DNA of 35,696 nt, from positions 1 to 35,696 of the forward strand of contig CASCWU010000031.1 of the NCBI GenBank assembly GCA_949155905.1, read 5' to 3'. Source of the DNA: an uncultured Lachnospiraceae bacterium. Lineage in GTDB: Bacteria > Bacillota > Clostridia > Lachnospirales > Lachnospiraceae. How positions within the stretch are numbered: position 1 is the first letter of the stretch; each line of letters starts with the position of its first letter. Below, one piece after another: positions 13,846 through 21,893 of the stretch. The notes below the pieces were generated by a model. That model was not told where the DNA came from. It searched no databases and was given only the letters and a program-made list of their open reading frames with translations. The translations under genes were made by a program, and so were the position numbers.

Positions 13846-14403
13846 TTATTTGTCAAAGAGAGCTTCCGAATCTTTGGGATACGTATACAGGAGTTCTACC
13901 GGAAATCCAATACAGTCCAATAATCCCTGAAAAAATGCCTCCCTTTTTTTTCGGGCTTCCTCAGAATCCGTATACACGATTGTTCCATTTTCCTCATAGT
14001 ACCAGTAATATTTGACCAGGACGAAATAGTACCATATCTCTTTTCTTTCGGGAAATTCATAAACCTCTTCTATTGTATCTTGTTCCAAATAATAATGTCG
14101 GTTTGGCAACAGTTCAAAATACCATAGCCGTCCCTGCTCATTGCTTAACCGTCCTTCCTTTGAACAAGAAAGTCCGGTACCCCATTCGTACCATTTTTCC
14201 CTGGAAGCAAAGAGAAGATGACTGCGCCCGATGTATTTTTTCAGACCTGCTCCACGTACTTTTGCCTTTTTAATATAGCTATCCAGGCGTTCCGTAATGC
14301 CCTGTAAGTCCTGCGGTTGGCAGAGAATCCCGTATTCCTTTGCTTCGGCGTATATGTTTCTTTCCTCTTCTCCGGGTCTTATTCGTAATTTCCAAAACAT
14401 CAT
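13846..14403 (-). CDS. Hypothetical protein rich in Tyr/Trp/Glu
   Basis: 185 residues; no family recognised. It has no signal peptide or clear membrane helix. The first part (residues about 1-60) is charged and helical-looking, and the middle is rich in aromatic residues (KEIWYYFVLVKYYWYYEE), which could form a beta sheet. GGAGG (14412-14408) is 4 bases before ATG 14403 and 7 before the next ATG at 14400, which may be the true start. A good minus-strand promoter (TTGCTT-17-TATACT) precedes it and a terminator follows, so it is a single-gene unit and very likely real. Its base composition is more AT-rich than the helicase gene next to it, perhaps a sign of later arrival. Confidence 0.75.
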   Translation of the reverse strand: MMFWKLRIRPGEEERNIYAEAKEYGILCQPQDLQGITERLDSYIKKAKVRGAGLKKYIGRSHLLFASREKWYEWGTGLSCSKEGRLSNEQGRLWYFELLPNRHYYLEQDTIEEVYEFPERKEIWYYFVLVKYYWYYEENGTIVYTDSEEARKKREAFFQGLLDCIGFPVELLYTYPKDSEALFDK

Positions 14404-14442
14404 GATTCCTCCGAATGTTCTTTGTCCTTACCTACAAAAAAG

Positions 14443-14471
14443 AGTATAACGCATCTTTCTGCCAAAAGCAA
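14443..14471 (-). promoter_or_regulatory. Promoter of the hypothetical gene
   Basis: Minus strand TTGCTT (14471-14466), 17-base spacer, TATACT (14448-14443). Confidence 0.65.
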
Positions 14472-14487
14472 TCCATGAGTAAATGAC

Positions 14488-14516
14488 TTGTCACGGCAGA
14501 ACTCTTGTGCTATAGT
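14488..14516 (+). promoter_or_regulatory. Promoter of the response regulator operon
   Basis: TTGTCA (14488-14493), 17-base spacer, TATAGT (14511-14516). It starts transcription near 14523, which supports ATG 14566 as the response regulator start. Confidence 0.7.
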
Positions 14517-14565
14517 AATCATATTATGAATGCCTGGAGCGAGGAAATTGAAAGGAAATATACAA

Positions 14566-15330
14566 ATGCCCAAAATTCTAATCATAGAGGACGACGCCCA
14601 AAATAACCAGATGATCCAGGATTACCTGGAGGGACATGGCTATTCGTGTATGCAGGCTTACTCTGGTAGCGAAGGAAAGCTTTTATTTTCCATGGAAGAA
14701 TTTGATCTGGTGTTATTGGATCTGATGTTGCCGGGGATTGCCGGAGAAGAACTGGTGGCCTTATTTGCCGAGAAGCTGCCGGTGATTGTGCTGTCGGCGA
14801 AAAGCAGGCTGGACAGTAAGGTCGAGGTGTTGTCGGCAGGAGCGGAGGACTATATTTGCAAGCCGTTTGATCTGCCGGAGCTGCTGGTACGGATCCAGGT
14901 GCAGCTCCGGCGGCGGGACAGGCAGCGGGAGAACTTTACAGCTTCCGGCTTGAATCAGGAAAATACTGAAAAGAAGCAGCTTGTAAGAGAGAAGGAGGAG
15001 AAAACAGAGAACGCAGAAAATTTGGAATATCTCCAGAGAGTCTACACATATAAATCCTGGACTTTAAACCCTGATACCCAGGAGATGACCGCGAAGGGAG
15101 AGCTGGTCGAACTGACCAGGCATGAGTTTTTGATCCTGGAGCTTTTGATCCGGAACCCGAAACGGGTGTTTACGAAGCAGATGATCTATGAATATGCTTG
15201 GGGAGAGGAGTATCTGGCAGAGGATAAAACCATTAACGTACACATCAGCAATATCCGTGCCAAGCTGAAAAGGAGTGGTACTGATACGTATATCCAAACG
15301 GTCTGGGGGATGGGCTTTAAGCTTTCTTAA
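14566..15330 (+). CDS. OmpR-family response regulator
   Basis: 254 residues from ATG 14566, with AAAGGA 9-10 bases upstream; the ATG at 14530 has no site and adds 12 odd residues. The receiver domain (about 1-120) carries the acidic pair E9/D10-D11 region in IIEDDAQ, phosphoacceptor D52 in LLDLMLPG and the conserved Lys in CKPFD. A charged linker of about 40 residues, longer than usual, leads to an OmpR/PhoB winged helix (about 160-254) with LTRHEFLILELLIRNPKRVFTK, NVHISNIRAKL and the final TVWGMGFKL. It is the first gene of a regulator - ATPase - permease - kinase operon, so the cognate kinase is very probably the one at 17206. Likely DNA targets are the direct repeats just downstream. Confidence 0.93.
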   Translation: MPKILIIEDDAQNNQMIQDYLEGHGYSCMQAYSGSEGKLLFSMEEFDLVLLDLMLPGIAGEELVALFAEKLPVIVLSAKSRLDSKVEVLSAGAEDYICKPFDLPELLVRIQVQLRRRDRQRENFTASGLNQENTEKKQLVREKEEKTENAENLEYLQRVYTYKSWTLNPDTQEMTAKGELVELTRHEFLILELLIRNPKRVFTKQMIYEYAWGEEYLAEDKTINVHISNIRAKLKRSGTDTYIQTVWGMGFKLS

Positions 15331-15369
15331 CCTTTTCTGAACGTTTTTTAAACCCTTTAGTTATATACT
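15327..15369 (+). promoter_or_regulatory. Candidate response-regulator-dependent promoter of the ABC genes
   Basis: Three hexamers of the form T-N-A-A-C-C/G recur every 11 bases: TTAACC (15327), TGAACG (15338) and TAAACC (15349). TATACT (15364-15369) follows without a normal -35 box. Helically phased direct repeats replacing a -35 element are typical of OmpR-family activation. The first repeat overlaps the regulator's stop codon. Confidence 0.5.
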
Positions 15370-15454
15370 GAAGGTGTTCTGGCAGCAATATTCTGATCCT
15401 GGAATATGCCGCATAGCTGTCAGAAAAGCAAGAACAGGAAGGGAGAGAAGGAGC

Positions 15455-16378
15455 ATGCAATATAAAAAGAAGCCTTATGCCGTAGAAACCGCGTGTCTGA
15501 CGAAGCGCTACGGCAGCAGGGAGGTCGTAAAACAGGTCGATCTCAGAGTGCCGGAGGGAGCGATCTATGGCTTTATCGGACAAAACGGTGCAGGAAAGTC
15601 AACGACACTAAAGCTGGTGACAGGTCTGGCAAAGCCGACAGAGGGGGAAATCCGTTTGTTTGGCAGGTCAGTAAATAGTCCGGTTATCGGCAGAAGACTT
15701 GGTGTTTTGATTGAATCTGCCGGCCTATACCGGAATATGACGGCCAGGGAAAATCTGGTGATGAAGGCGAAATGTATCGGTTTGCCGGAGGAGAAGGGCG
15801 TGGATCAGGTATTGGAGACTACTGGGTTGTCAGATACCGGGAAAAAGAAAATAAAACAGTTTTCAATGGGGATGAAGCAAAGGCTTGGAGTGGCGATGGC
15901 TCTTTTGGGAAATCCGGATTTGCTGATTTTAGACGAGCCGCTGAACGGATTAGATCCGGAAGGAATCCGAGAATTGCGTCAGCTTTTGCTGCGGTTGCAG
16001 GAGGAAGGAAAAACGATAGTCGTCAGCTCGCACATTTTAGGAGAACTAAGTAAAATTTCTACTCATTATGGGATCATTCAAAGTGGCAGACTGGTAGAGC
16101 AGGTGACAAGGGAAGAATTGGAGGAAAAGTGTCAGGACTATTATCAGGTAGAGGTTCAGGATGTAAAACGTGCCTTACCGCTAATCCAGGAAAATTTTCC
16201 GAACGTGCAGGCGGAGGTCTTTGACTTACAGACAATTCGTGTGTATGGCTTGGCAGATGGCTCCAGGTTAAACCAATGTCTGGTGGAGCAGCAGATACCC
16301 GTGTATGCGTCTGGGTTCCATCGTATGGATTTAGAGGATTATTTTTTGGATTATATAGGAGGGGAAGCACATGTTTAA
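15455..16378 (+). CDS. ABC transporter ATP-binding protein
   Basis: 307 residues from ATG 15455. GGGAG (15441-15445) lies 9 bases upstream, and the upstream extension to 15374 encodes no conserved sequence. It belongs to the CcmA/BcrA/DrrA-like ATPases: ACLTKRYG, Walker A GQNGAGKST (42-50), the signature FSMGMKQRLGVAMAL, Walker B LLILDEPLNGLDP and the switch His in SSHILGELS. The last 90 residues are the C-terminal extension usual in lantibiotic/peptide-resistance exporters. It probably energises the permease encoded next, exporting an antimicrobial or a lipid; substrate unknown. Its stop overlaps the permease start by 8 bases, so translation is coupled. Confidence 0.9.
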   Translation: MQYKKKPYAVETACLTKRYGSREVVKQVDLRVPEGAIYGFIGQNGAGKSTTLKLVTGLAKPTEGEIRLFGRSVNSPVIGRRLGVLIESAGLYRNMTARENLVMKAKCIGLPEEKGVDQVLETTGLSDTGKKKIKQFSMGMKQRLGVAMALLGNPDLLILDEPLNGLDPEGIRELRQLLLRLQEEGKTIVVSSHILGELSKISTHYGIIQSGRLVEQVTREELEEKCQDYYQVEVQDVKRALPLIQENFPNVQAEVFDLQTIRVYGLADGSRLNQCLVEQQIPVYASGFHRMDLEDYFLDYIGGEAHV

Positions 16379-17177
16379 TCTATTGCGGATGGATCTATAC
16401 CGGGTGAGACGGAGTAAATCGGCCTATAACTGCTTTGGATTGCTGCTGGCGATGTCAGTACTGACCTTTTGGCTGATGTGGCTGATGGCAACTCCAGAGG
16501 GGCAGAAAACAGCGATCCGAATCGGGATGCTTGCGTTGACGGAAATGAAAGAGGCGGAAAGGGTGTTAGAGGGCGTAGATATCCTGACGTTTTTCCGGCA
16601 GATTGGCCTGGATGGGGGAATGTACAGTGTCCTGCTTGGGATTTGGATGATGCTGTTTGTCTGTTCGGATTACCAAAGCGGCTTTATAAAAAATATGATG
16701 GTGCTGCATCAAAATCGTTGGGGCTATATCGGCAGCAAGCTTATCACGGCAGGAATCGTAAATTTCCTGTATTTGATCCTGCATTTTCTATTTGTGCTGC
16801 TGCTCAATGCACTTTTTGGAACCCTGGTGCCGTATGCGGCGCTTGGTGATGTGATATTTTACCTGTCCTGGTCGTGGCTCTTAACAACTGCTTACTGTGC
16901 CTTGATTCTGTTTGTCTGTGTTTTGACAAGAAGCGTGGCGGCAGGAGCCCTGGCTGCTGTATTGCTGGGCGGCGGGGCGTTGGTCATGCCGCTCTATGGC
17001 CTGCTAAACCTCTTTCATGCCGCAGGCTGGCTGAATTATTCGATTTATTTGAGCCTGTCAACCGGATCAAATCAGTATACCTCTGTGCGGGATTTATGGG
17101 TATATGCGGTCGGGGCGGGATTTTTGGTGCTTTATACAGGCTTGTCCGGGATCATAGTAAAAAATCGGGATGTTTGA
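16371..17177 (+). CDS. ABC transporter permease (ABC-2 like)
   Basis: 268 residues with about six membrane segments: around residues 20-40, 85-100, 125-150, 160-190, 195-225 and 240-262. The pattern (short N-terminal cytoplasmic piece LLRMDLYRVRRSKSAY, first helix, extracellular loop, SDYQSGFIKNMM) is that of the two-component bacitracin/lantibiotic exporter permeases. AGGAGG (16358-16363) precedes the ATG. It overlaps the ATPase gene by 8 bases and is overlapped or closely followed by the histidine kinase gene, so all belong to one operon. Confidence 0.85.
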   Translation: MFNLLRMDLYRVRRSKSAYNCFGLLLAMSVLTFWLMWLMATPEGQKTAIRIGMLALTEMKEAERVLEGVDILTFFRQIGLDGGMYSVLLGIWMMLFVCSDYQSGFIKNMMVLHQNRWGYIGSKLITAGIVNFLYLILHFLFVLLLNALFGTLVPYAALGDVIFYLSWSWLLTTAYCALILFVCVLTRSVAAGALAAVLLGGGALVMPLYGLLNLFHAAGWLNYSIYLSLSTGSNQYTSVRDLWVYAVGAGFLVLYTGLSGIIVKNRDV

Positions 17178-17205
17178 TTCAGAGAGAAGAAGGGAGGAGA
17201 AGGGC

Positions 17206-18150
17206 ATGGTGGCAGCGCTGGTGCTGACCGGAGGCATAGGGCTGATTTTTTTCATACGTTACTTAGGAATTGTGTGGGAACTGCATTTCCTGGAAGATCA
17301 GATGGAGGAAATCCGCTGTGGAAGCCAGATAGAGCTGGGAACACAAGGAAGGCAGCATCAGATGCTGGCGCTGTGCAGAAAGTGGAACGAATTGCAGCGG
17401 CAATGGCAGCAGGAGCAGCGGCGGTATGACCAGGCGGAGCGGCAGTTAAAGCAGAATATCACCAGTCTGGCGCATGATATCCGTACTCCGTTGACCGGGG
17501 CGGCGGGCTATGTGCAGATGGCACAGGAGTGCAAGGAAGCCGAACAGCAGGCACATTACCTGGAGATAGCACAGAGACGTTTGAAGGAGTTAGAGGATAT
17601 GCTGGAGGAGCTGTTTTACTATACAAAGCTAACCAGTGAGAGCTTTGAACCAGTGCTGGAGGAAATCCAGCTTTTTCCTCTGTTAAGCGAGTGTCTGATT
17701 GGATGGTATCACCAGTTTGAAGAACGGGGCATAGCGCCGGAGGTGGACTGGGAGGCAGAGGGAGTCCGTGCCTGGGCGGATGAGGAATGCGTAAGGCGTG
17801 TGTTCCACAACCTGATTCAAAATGCACTGGCACATGGGACAGGCGGACTTATCATTCGGCAGAACTGCAGAAAAGAGGAAAAAGAACTGCTTTGCCTGAT
17901 ATTTGAGAATCGGCTTGCCGAAGGCAGCAAACCAGATCCGGAGCAGATATTTGACCGATTTTATAAAGCGGATTTTGCCAGACGCAAGGGTTCTTCCGGG
18001 TTAGGACTTTTTATTGTAAAGGAATTGACCGAAAAAATGGGTGGAAGTGTGTCTGCGGAGATCAAGGGAGAGTGGCTGCGGCTAGAGATACATTTGCGAC
18101 TGGCAGCGCAGCGTCAGTCTGAGGAGACAGAGAGGCAGGAAATAGAGTAA
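17206..18150 (+). CDS. Sensor histidine kinase
   Basis: 314 residues from ATG 17206, preceded by GGGAGGAGAAGGGC; an in-frame ATG at 17170 overlaps the permease stop and is the alternative start (326 residues). One membrane helix at the N-terminus (about 2-24) and no extracellular sensor, so it resembles intramembrane-sensing kinases that read out an ABC transporter. A coiled stretch leads to the HisKA helix with H90 in SLAHDIRTPL; the HATPase domain has the N-box LIQNALAHGTGG, and the G-boxes appear as IFDRFYKADFARRKGSSGLGLFIVKEL. With the OmpR-type regulator at 14566 it forms a complete two-component system. Not to be confused with the second kinase at 24169. Confidence 0.9.
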   Translation: MVAALVLTGGIGLIFFIRYLGIVWELHFLEDQMEEIRCGSQIELGTQGRQHQMLALCRKWNELQRQWQQEQRRYDQAERQLKQNITSLAHDIRTPLTGAAGYVQMAQECKEAEQQAHYLEIAQRRLKELEDMLEELFYYTKLTSESFEPVLEEIQLFPLLSECLIGWYHQFEERGIAPEVDWEAEGVRAWADEECVRRVFHNLIQNALAHGTGGLIIRQNCRKEEKELLCLIFENRLAEGSKPDPEQIFDRFYKADFARRKGSSGLGLFIVKELTEKMGGSVSAEIKGEWLRLEIHLRLAAQRQSEETERQEIE

Positions 18151-18171
18151 GAAAAAGGCGGGAGATAGGAA

Positions 18172-19299
18172 ATGGAAACAAAGTGGATAGCGTTAGACGG
18201 TTGGCAGACGGAAATGGACGGGGGCTTAGAAAAGGAACAACTGGAAGGTCAGGTTTCCAAATTAAAGGAGCATCCAGGGATCGTGCAAGCAGCCAAGATT
18301 TTGCAAAAGGGCGGATTAGTTGCGTTTCCGACAGAGACGGTTTACGGGCTGGGGGCAAACGGACTGGACAGCGAGGCAGCAGGGCGGATTTATGCGGCAA
18401 AGGGAAGGCCGTCGGACAATCCGCTGATTCTGCATATTGCGAGCATGGAGGAGCTGCCTGGAATCGTCCGGGAGATACCGGAGACTGCAAAAAAGCTGGC
18501 AAAACGCTTCTGGCCGGGGCCGTTAACTATGATTTTTCCAAAAGCGGACTGTGTGCCGGACGGAACGACGGGCGGACTGGCTACGGTGGCTGTACGGATG
18601 CCAAAGCACCCGATAGCGCTGGCTCTGATAGCCTGTGCGGGACTTCCGATAGCGGCACCAAGCGCGAACCGTTCCGGCAGACCAAGCACAACGACTGCCT
18701 GGCATGTCAAGGAGGATATGGACGGACAGATTGACTGTATTATAGACGGTGGGGAGGTAGGGGTCGGCCTGGAATCCACGATTGTCGATGTGACTGGGGA
18801 AAAGCCGATGATGCTGCGCCCTGGTTATATCACAAAAGAAATGCTGGAGGAGGCCGTCGGAGAGGTGTTTCTCGATCCGGTAATTACAGCAACACAGCCA
18901 GATCCGACGATAAAGCCAAAGGCGCCGGGAATGAAGTACCGGCATTACGCACCTAAGGCAGAAATGCTTCTTTGCGAGGGCAGAGAGCAGGAGGTGGCTG
19001 CCTATATCAATACACAGACAGAACGCAGCCAGAAGGAGGGAAAACGGGTTGGCGTGTTAGCAACTGAACAAACAAGAGCTGCTTACCGGGCTGATGTGGT
19101 GCTGTCGGTAGGGAGCAGGGAAAAGGAGGAGAGCATCGCCAGGCATTTATTCCAGGTGCTGCGGGAGTTTGACGAAGCGGGTGTGGATGTGATTTATTCG
19201 GAATGCTTTGAGGAGGGGCCGTTGGGGATGGCGATTATGAACCGGCTGCGGAAGGCGGCGGGGTATCGGGTGATTCAAGTAGAGGAAAGTGATGTGTGA
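18172..19299 (+). CDS. L-threonylcarbamoyladenylate synthase (Sua5/YwlC type)
   Basis: 375 residues, the usual length for the long Sua5 form with two domains. The N-terminal YrdC domain (about 38-230) shows KGGLVAFPTETVYGLGANG, YAAKGRPSDNPLILHI, RFWPGPLTMIF, VAVRMPKHPIA, PIAAPSANRSGRPS and GLESTIVDVT. The C-terminal Sua5 domain (about 255-375) begins at SPGMKYRHYAP-like sequence (APGMKYRHYAP). It makes threonylcarbamoyl-AMP from threonine, bicarbonate and ATP for the t6A37 modification of ANN-decoding tRNAs. The first 35 residues are an extra N-terminal piece. It follows the histidine kinase gene by 21 bases and may share its transcript, but has no functional tie to it. Confidence 0.95.
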   Translation: METKWIALDGWQTEMDGGLEKEQLEGQVSKLKEHPGIVQAAKILQKGGLVAFPTETVYGLGANGLDSEAAGRIYAAKGRPSDNPLILHIASMEELPGIVREIPETAKKLAKRFWPGPLTMIFPKADCVPDGTTGGLATVAVRMPKHPIALALIACAGLPIAAPSANRSGRPSTTTAWHVKEDMDGQIDCIIDGGEVGVGLESTIVDVTGEKPMMLRPGYITKEMLEEAVGEVFLDPVITATQPDPTIKPKAPGMKYRHYAPKAEMLLCEGREQEVAAYINTQTERSQKEGKRVGVLATEQTRAAYRADVVLSVGSREKEESIARHLFQVLREFDEAGVDVIYSECFEEGPLGMAIMNRLRKAAGYRVIQVEESDV

Positions 19300-19391
19300 C
19301 TAGGGCAGAACAGGCATTAAGTATGCAGATAATTCAGACTGTTTATTGTTTGAAGAAAAAAATTCCACAAAATAAAGATAGATCGTTTTTC

Positions 19392-19420
19392 TTGTAATGA
19401 GTTGTCAGATATGGTATAAT
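19392..19420 (+). promoter_or_regulatory. Promoter of the leucine-rich repeat gene
   Basis: TTGTAA (19392-19397), 17-base spacer, TATAAT (19415-19420). It leaves a leader of about 100 bases. The stretch 19300-19391 shows no clear terminator for the preceding gene. Confidence 0.7.
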
Positions 19421-19526
19421 CAAATAGCAATTATGAGGCAACATCATGTACCATGTTAGAGAGCGGCAGGTTGTTGTGATACAGCAATTGCCTTCTTTCC
19501 TGTGGAGGCTAAAAGGAGGGAATCTT

Positions 19527-21029
19527 ATGAAGGTTTTTAGTAAGGAAAAACAAGTATCATACGCCGGAGAGCAGAGGTTTGCTTATCGGCTGCTGGCTCT
19601 TTTTCTGGCGGCGATCATGGTATGCGGCATGTGTCAGGGGATACAGGCGCAGGCTGCCGACGGAGATTTTTTGATTGAGGATGGCGTACTTTTAGAGTAC
19701 CGGGGGACAAAGTCAAAGCTTACGATTCCAAAGACAGTTACAGAAATTGGCGAGAGAGCCTTTGTGGGAGCAACCGGCTTAAAGAGCGTGACAATCCCGA
19801 AAAATGTTACAAGGATCGGAAATTATGCTTTTTCCGGCTGCAGCAAATTAAAAGAGATTACCATTCCAAAAACGGTGACAGAAATTGGTGCTGCCGCATT
19901 TTCCGAGACGGTATGGCTGAAAAATAAGCAAAAGAAAAATCCACTTGTCGTAGTCAATAAAATTCTGGTGGACGGAACGACGGCAAAGGGAACAGTTACG
20001 GTTCCAAAGAGCGTCACCAAGATTGCAGGAGAAGCATTTGCCGCCAATAAAAAGATAACCGGAGTGACGATTCCAAAGGGAGTAACAGCGATTGGCGATA
20101 AGGCCTTCTCAGGCTGCAGCAAATTAAAAAGCATTCGTATAAATAAAACGGTTATTACCGTTGGCAGCGAAGTATTTTCCGGTACTTCCTGGTTAAAGGC
20201 ACAGCAGAAAAAGAATCCGTTGGTAGTAGTAAATAAGGTGCTGGTGGACGGAAGAACGGCAAAGGGAACCACTACCATTCCAAAGGGAGTGGCCTATATT
20301 GCAGACGCTGCGTTTCTGGAGTGTACCAAATTAAAAAGCGTTACCTTGCCAAGCGGCTTGAAGAAGATAGGCGATAACGCCTTTTCCGGCTGCAGCAGCT
20401 TAAAAAGTATTACGGTTCCAAAGGGAGTAAAGGAAATCGGGAAGAAAACGTTTGCGGATTGTAGCAGCCTGAAAACAGTAAAGCTTCCGGAAGGGATGAC
20501 GAAAATCGGGCAGAGTGCGTTTTCTCATTGTAAAATAGAGAAGCTTACGATTCCAAAAACCGTGACAGAGCTAGGGGATTCTGCCTTTTTGGGATGTGCT
20601 TTGTTAAAGAGCGTGGCGATTCCAGAGGGCGTAACCAAAATCGGGAACCATACCTTTGAGGGCTGTACTGCTTTAAAGACCATAACACTGCCAAAAAGTC
20701 TTACTGTAATCGAACTCGGGGCTTTTTCAGAATGTAAGGGTCTAGAGTCTATTACGATTCCAGAGGGAGTGTCTGTCATCCCAAACAGTGTATTTTCCGA
20801 GTGCAGGAACCTAAAAACGGTTGTCGTTTCAGAGGGGGTTACGACGATTGAGGATTACGCGTTTTCCTTCTGCACCGCTTTAGAAAGCATTACGATTCCA
20901 GAGAGTGTTACAATGATTGGGGAATCCGCCTTCTATGTAGGAAACGAAGCAATGGTGATTTACGGAGCAGAGGGCTCTGCGGCTCAAAGCTATGCAGAGG
21001 CACAGGGATATTCATTTGAGGTGCAATAA
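19527..21029 (+). CDS. Secreted BspA-like leucine-rich repeat protein
   Basis: 500 residues from ATG 19527 (AGGAGGG just upstream; the frame back to 19446 has no such site). A signal peptide of about 46 residues ends near AQAADGD. The rest is made of LRR_5/TpLRR repeats of about 23 residues with the pattern L-K-S-V/I-T-I-P-x-G/T-V-T-x-I-G-x-x-A-F-x-G-C-x-x, some 15 copies. Two longer inserts share WLK-x-Q-KKNPLVVVNK-x-LVDG-x-TAKGT. Such proteins are secreted or surface adhesins and interaction proteins in gut bacteria. No LPxTG, choline-binding or SLH anchor is seen at the C-terminus, which ends shortly after the last repeat with YGAEGSAAQSYAEAQGYSFEV, so release or another means of attachment is expected. 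Confidence 0.9.
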   Translation: MKVFSKEKQVSYAGEQRFAYRLLALFLAAIMVCGMCQGIQAQAADGDFLIEDGVLLEYRGTKSKLTIPKTVTEIGERAFVGATGLKSVTIPKNVTRIGNYAFSGCSKLKEITIPKTVTEIGAAAFSETVWLKNKQKKNPLVVVNKILVDGTTAKGTVTVPKSVTKIAGEAFAANKKITGVTIPKGVTAIGDKAFSGCSKLKSIRINKTVITVGSEVFSGTSWLKAQQKKNPLVVVNKVLVDGRTAKGTTTIPKGVAYIADAAFLECTKLKSVTLPSGLKKIGDNAFSGCSSLKSITVPKGVKEIGKKTFADCSSLKTVKLPEGMTKIGQSAFSHCKIEKLTIPKTVTELGDSAFLGCALLKSVAIPEGVTKIGNHTFEGCTALKTITLPKSLTVIELGAFSECKGLESITIPEGVSVIPNSVFSECRNLKTVVVSEGVTTIEDYAFSFCTALESITIPESVTMIGESAFYVGNEAMVIYGAEGSAAQSYAEAQGYSFEVQ

Positions 21030-21033
21030 TAGA

Positions 21034-21062
21034 TTGACGTGCCAGATGGCTTATGGTATGGT
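21034..21062 (+). promoter_or_regulatory. Promoter of the coiled-coil gene
   Basis: TTGACG (21034-21039), 17-base spacer, TATGGT (21057-21062). Confidence 0.6.
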
Positions 21063-21108
21063 TAGAACAAACAGTTAAAAAGGGGAAAAGGATAGGGGGA
21101 ATAAGACT

Positions 21109-21546
21109 ATGACAGATAATGAAAAATTGGATGTCATTTTGGAAAAGCTGGTTTCTTTGGATCAGAAGGTAGATTCTGTGAAGACAGAGCTGAAACAGGA
21201 GATATCCGAGGTGAAGCAGGATGTATCAGGACTGAAACAGGATGTATCGGAGTTAAAGCAGGAAATGTCCGAGGTAAAGCAGGATGTATCAGGACTGAAG
21301 CAGGATGTATCGGAATTAAAGCAGGAAATGTCCGAAGTGAAGCAGGATGTAACCGGCCTGAAGCTTCATATAGAGAATGTAACAGATAAAAACATCCAGA
21401 TCATAGCGGAAGGACATCTTGATCTGAACAGAAATCTTCATGAAGCATTGAAGGAAGGGCATCAGGAGGAATTGCTTGTTATCCGGGTAAGTATGTTAGA
21501 GGATGAGGTTAAGGCTTTGAAACGAAAGGTTGATAAAATAGCCTGA
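21109..21546 (+). CDS. Small heptad-repeat coiled-coil protein
   Basis: 145 residues, almost all predicted coiled coil. Units such as ELKQEMSEVKQDVSGLKQDV repeat with an exact 21-residue (three-heptad) period, followed by a helix-breaking segment (TDKNIQIIAEGHLDLNRNL) and a second short coil at the C-terminus. No signal peptide or membrane helix. Similar small proteins are usually unannotated; the fold resembles bacteriophage- or plasmid-type oligomerisation rods, but I assign no function. Own promoter upstream and terminator downstream make it a single-gene unit. The start has GGGGGA (21094-21099) about 9 bases upstream. Confidence 0.78.
   Translation: MTDNEKLDVILEKLVSLDQKVDSVKTELKQEISEVKQDVSGLKQDVSELKQEMSEVKQDVSGLKQDVSELKQEMSEVKQDVTGLKLHIENVTDKNIQIIAEGHLDLNRNLHEALKEGHQEELLVIRVSMLEDEVKALKRKVDKIA
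21208..21363 (+). repeat. 63-bp in-frame tandem repeat in the coiled-coil gene
   Basis: Two nearly identical units at 21208-21270 and 21271-21333, then about half a unit (21334-21363). Each encodes 21 residues, that is three heptads, so a change in copy number keeps both the frame and the heptad register. Confidence 0.9.
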
Positions 21547-21557
21547 CCAATCAGAAG

Positions 21558-21604
21558 GGCTCTTGCAAAAGGGGGAAATGATTCTTTTGCAGGAGTCTTT
21601 TTTT
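21558..21604 (+). terminator. Terminator of the coiled-coil gene
   Basis: GGCTCTTGCAAAAG (21558-21571) pairs with CTTTTGCAGGAGTC (21584-21597), with two wobble or mismatched positions, followed by seven T. Confidence 0.88.
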
Positions 21605-21612
21605 GGACAGAA

Positions 21613-21715
21613 GTGGTATCTTCCGGGATGGGGAGGAGATTGGGAATTGCAAATGGGCAGTGTGTTATTTCAGATGATATAGATGGGAGCAATGATGAGA
21701 TAGCAAAGATGTTCG
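21613..21715 (+). pseudogene. Possible remnant of a Phd/VapB-type antitoxin C-terminus
   Basis: The frame here reads GRRLGIANGQCVISDDIDGSNDEIAKMFG. This resembles the common antitoxin tail G-I-A-K-G-x-(4)-PDDID-x-x-NDEIADMFG that follows the DNA-binding part in Phd/YefM-like antitoxins. The N-terminal part is missing, because a terminator lies directly in front, and the frame runs on past the usual stop into unrelated sequence. The rest of the 435-base gap 21547-21981 contains the coiled-coil terminator, some inverted repeats near 21715-21757 and the blaI promoter; no complete gene is seen in it. Confidence 0.4.
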
Positions 21716-21893
21716 GGGCAAGTGCGAAGGAAGTTGTATTATCAGCTTGCCTTCTTTTACATTTACTATACCATACCAGGCAGGAAGATTTAAGATCTTT
21801 TCGTATTTATTTTCCAACCCTTTATGTTCTAGTCGCCTGAGACTGTCATAATCATGCAAACACTCCTGAAATACTCACTCCTCTTTTTTTTGA

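Noticed and set aside
21665..21859. 64-codon minus-strand frame with a TTG start
   Set aside because: An AGGAG sequence lies close to the TTG but the spacing is short, the product matches nothing known, and the frame is antisense to the antitoxin remnant.
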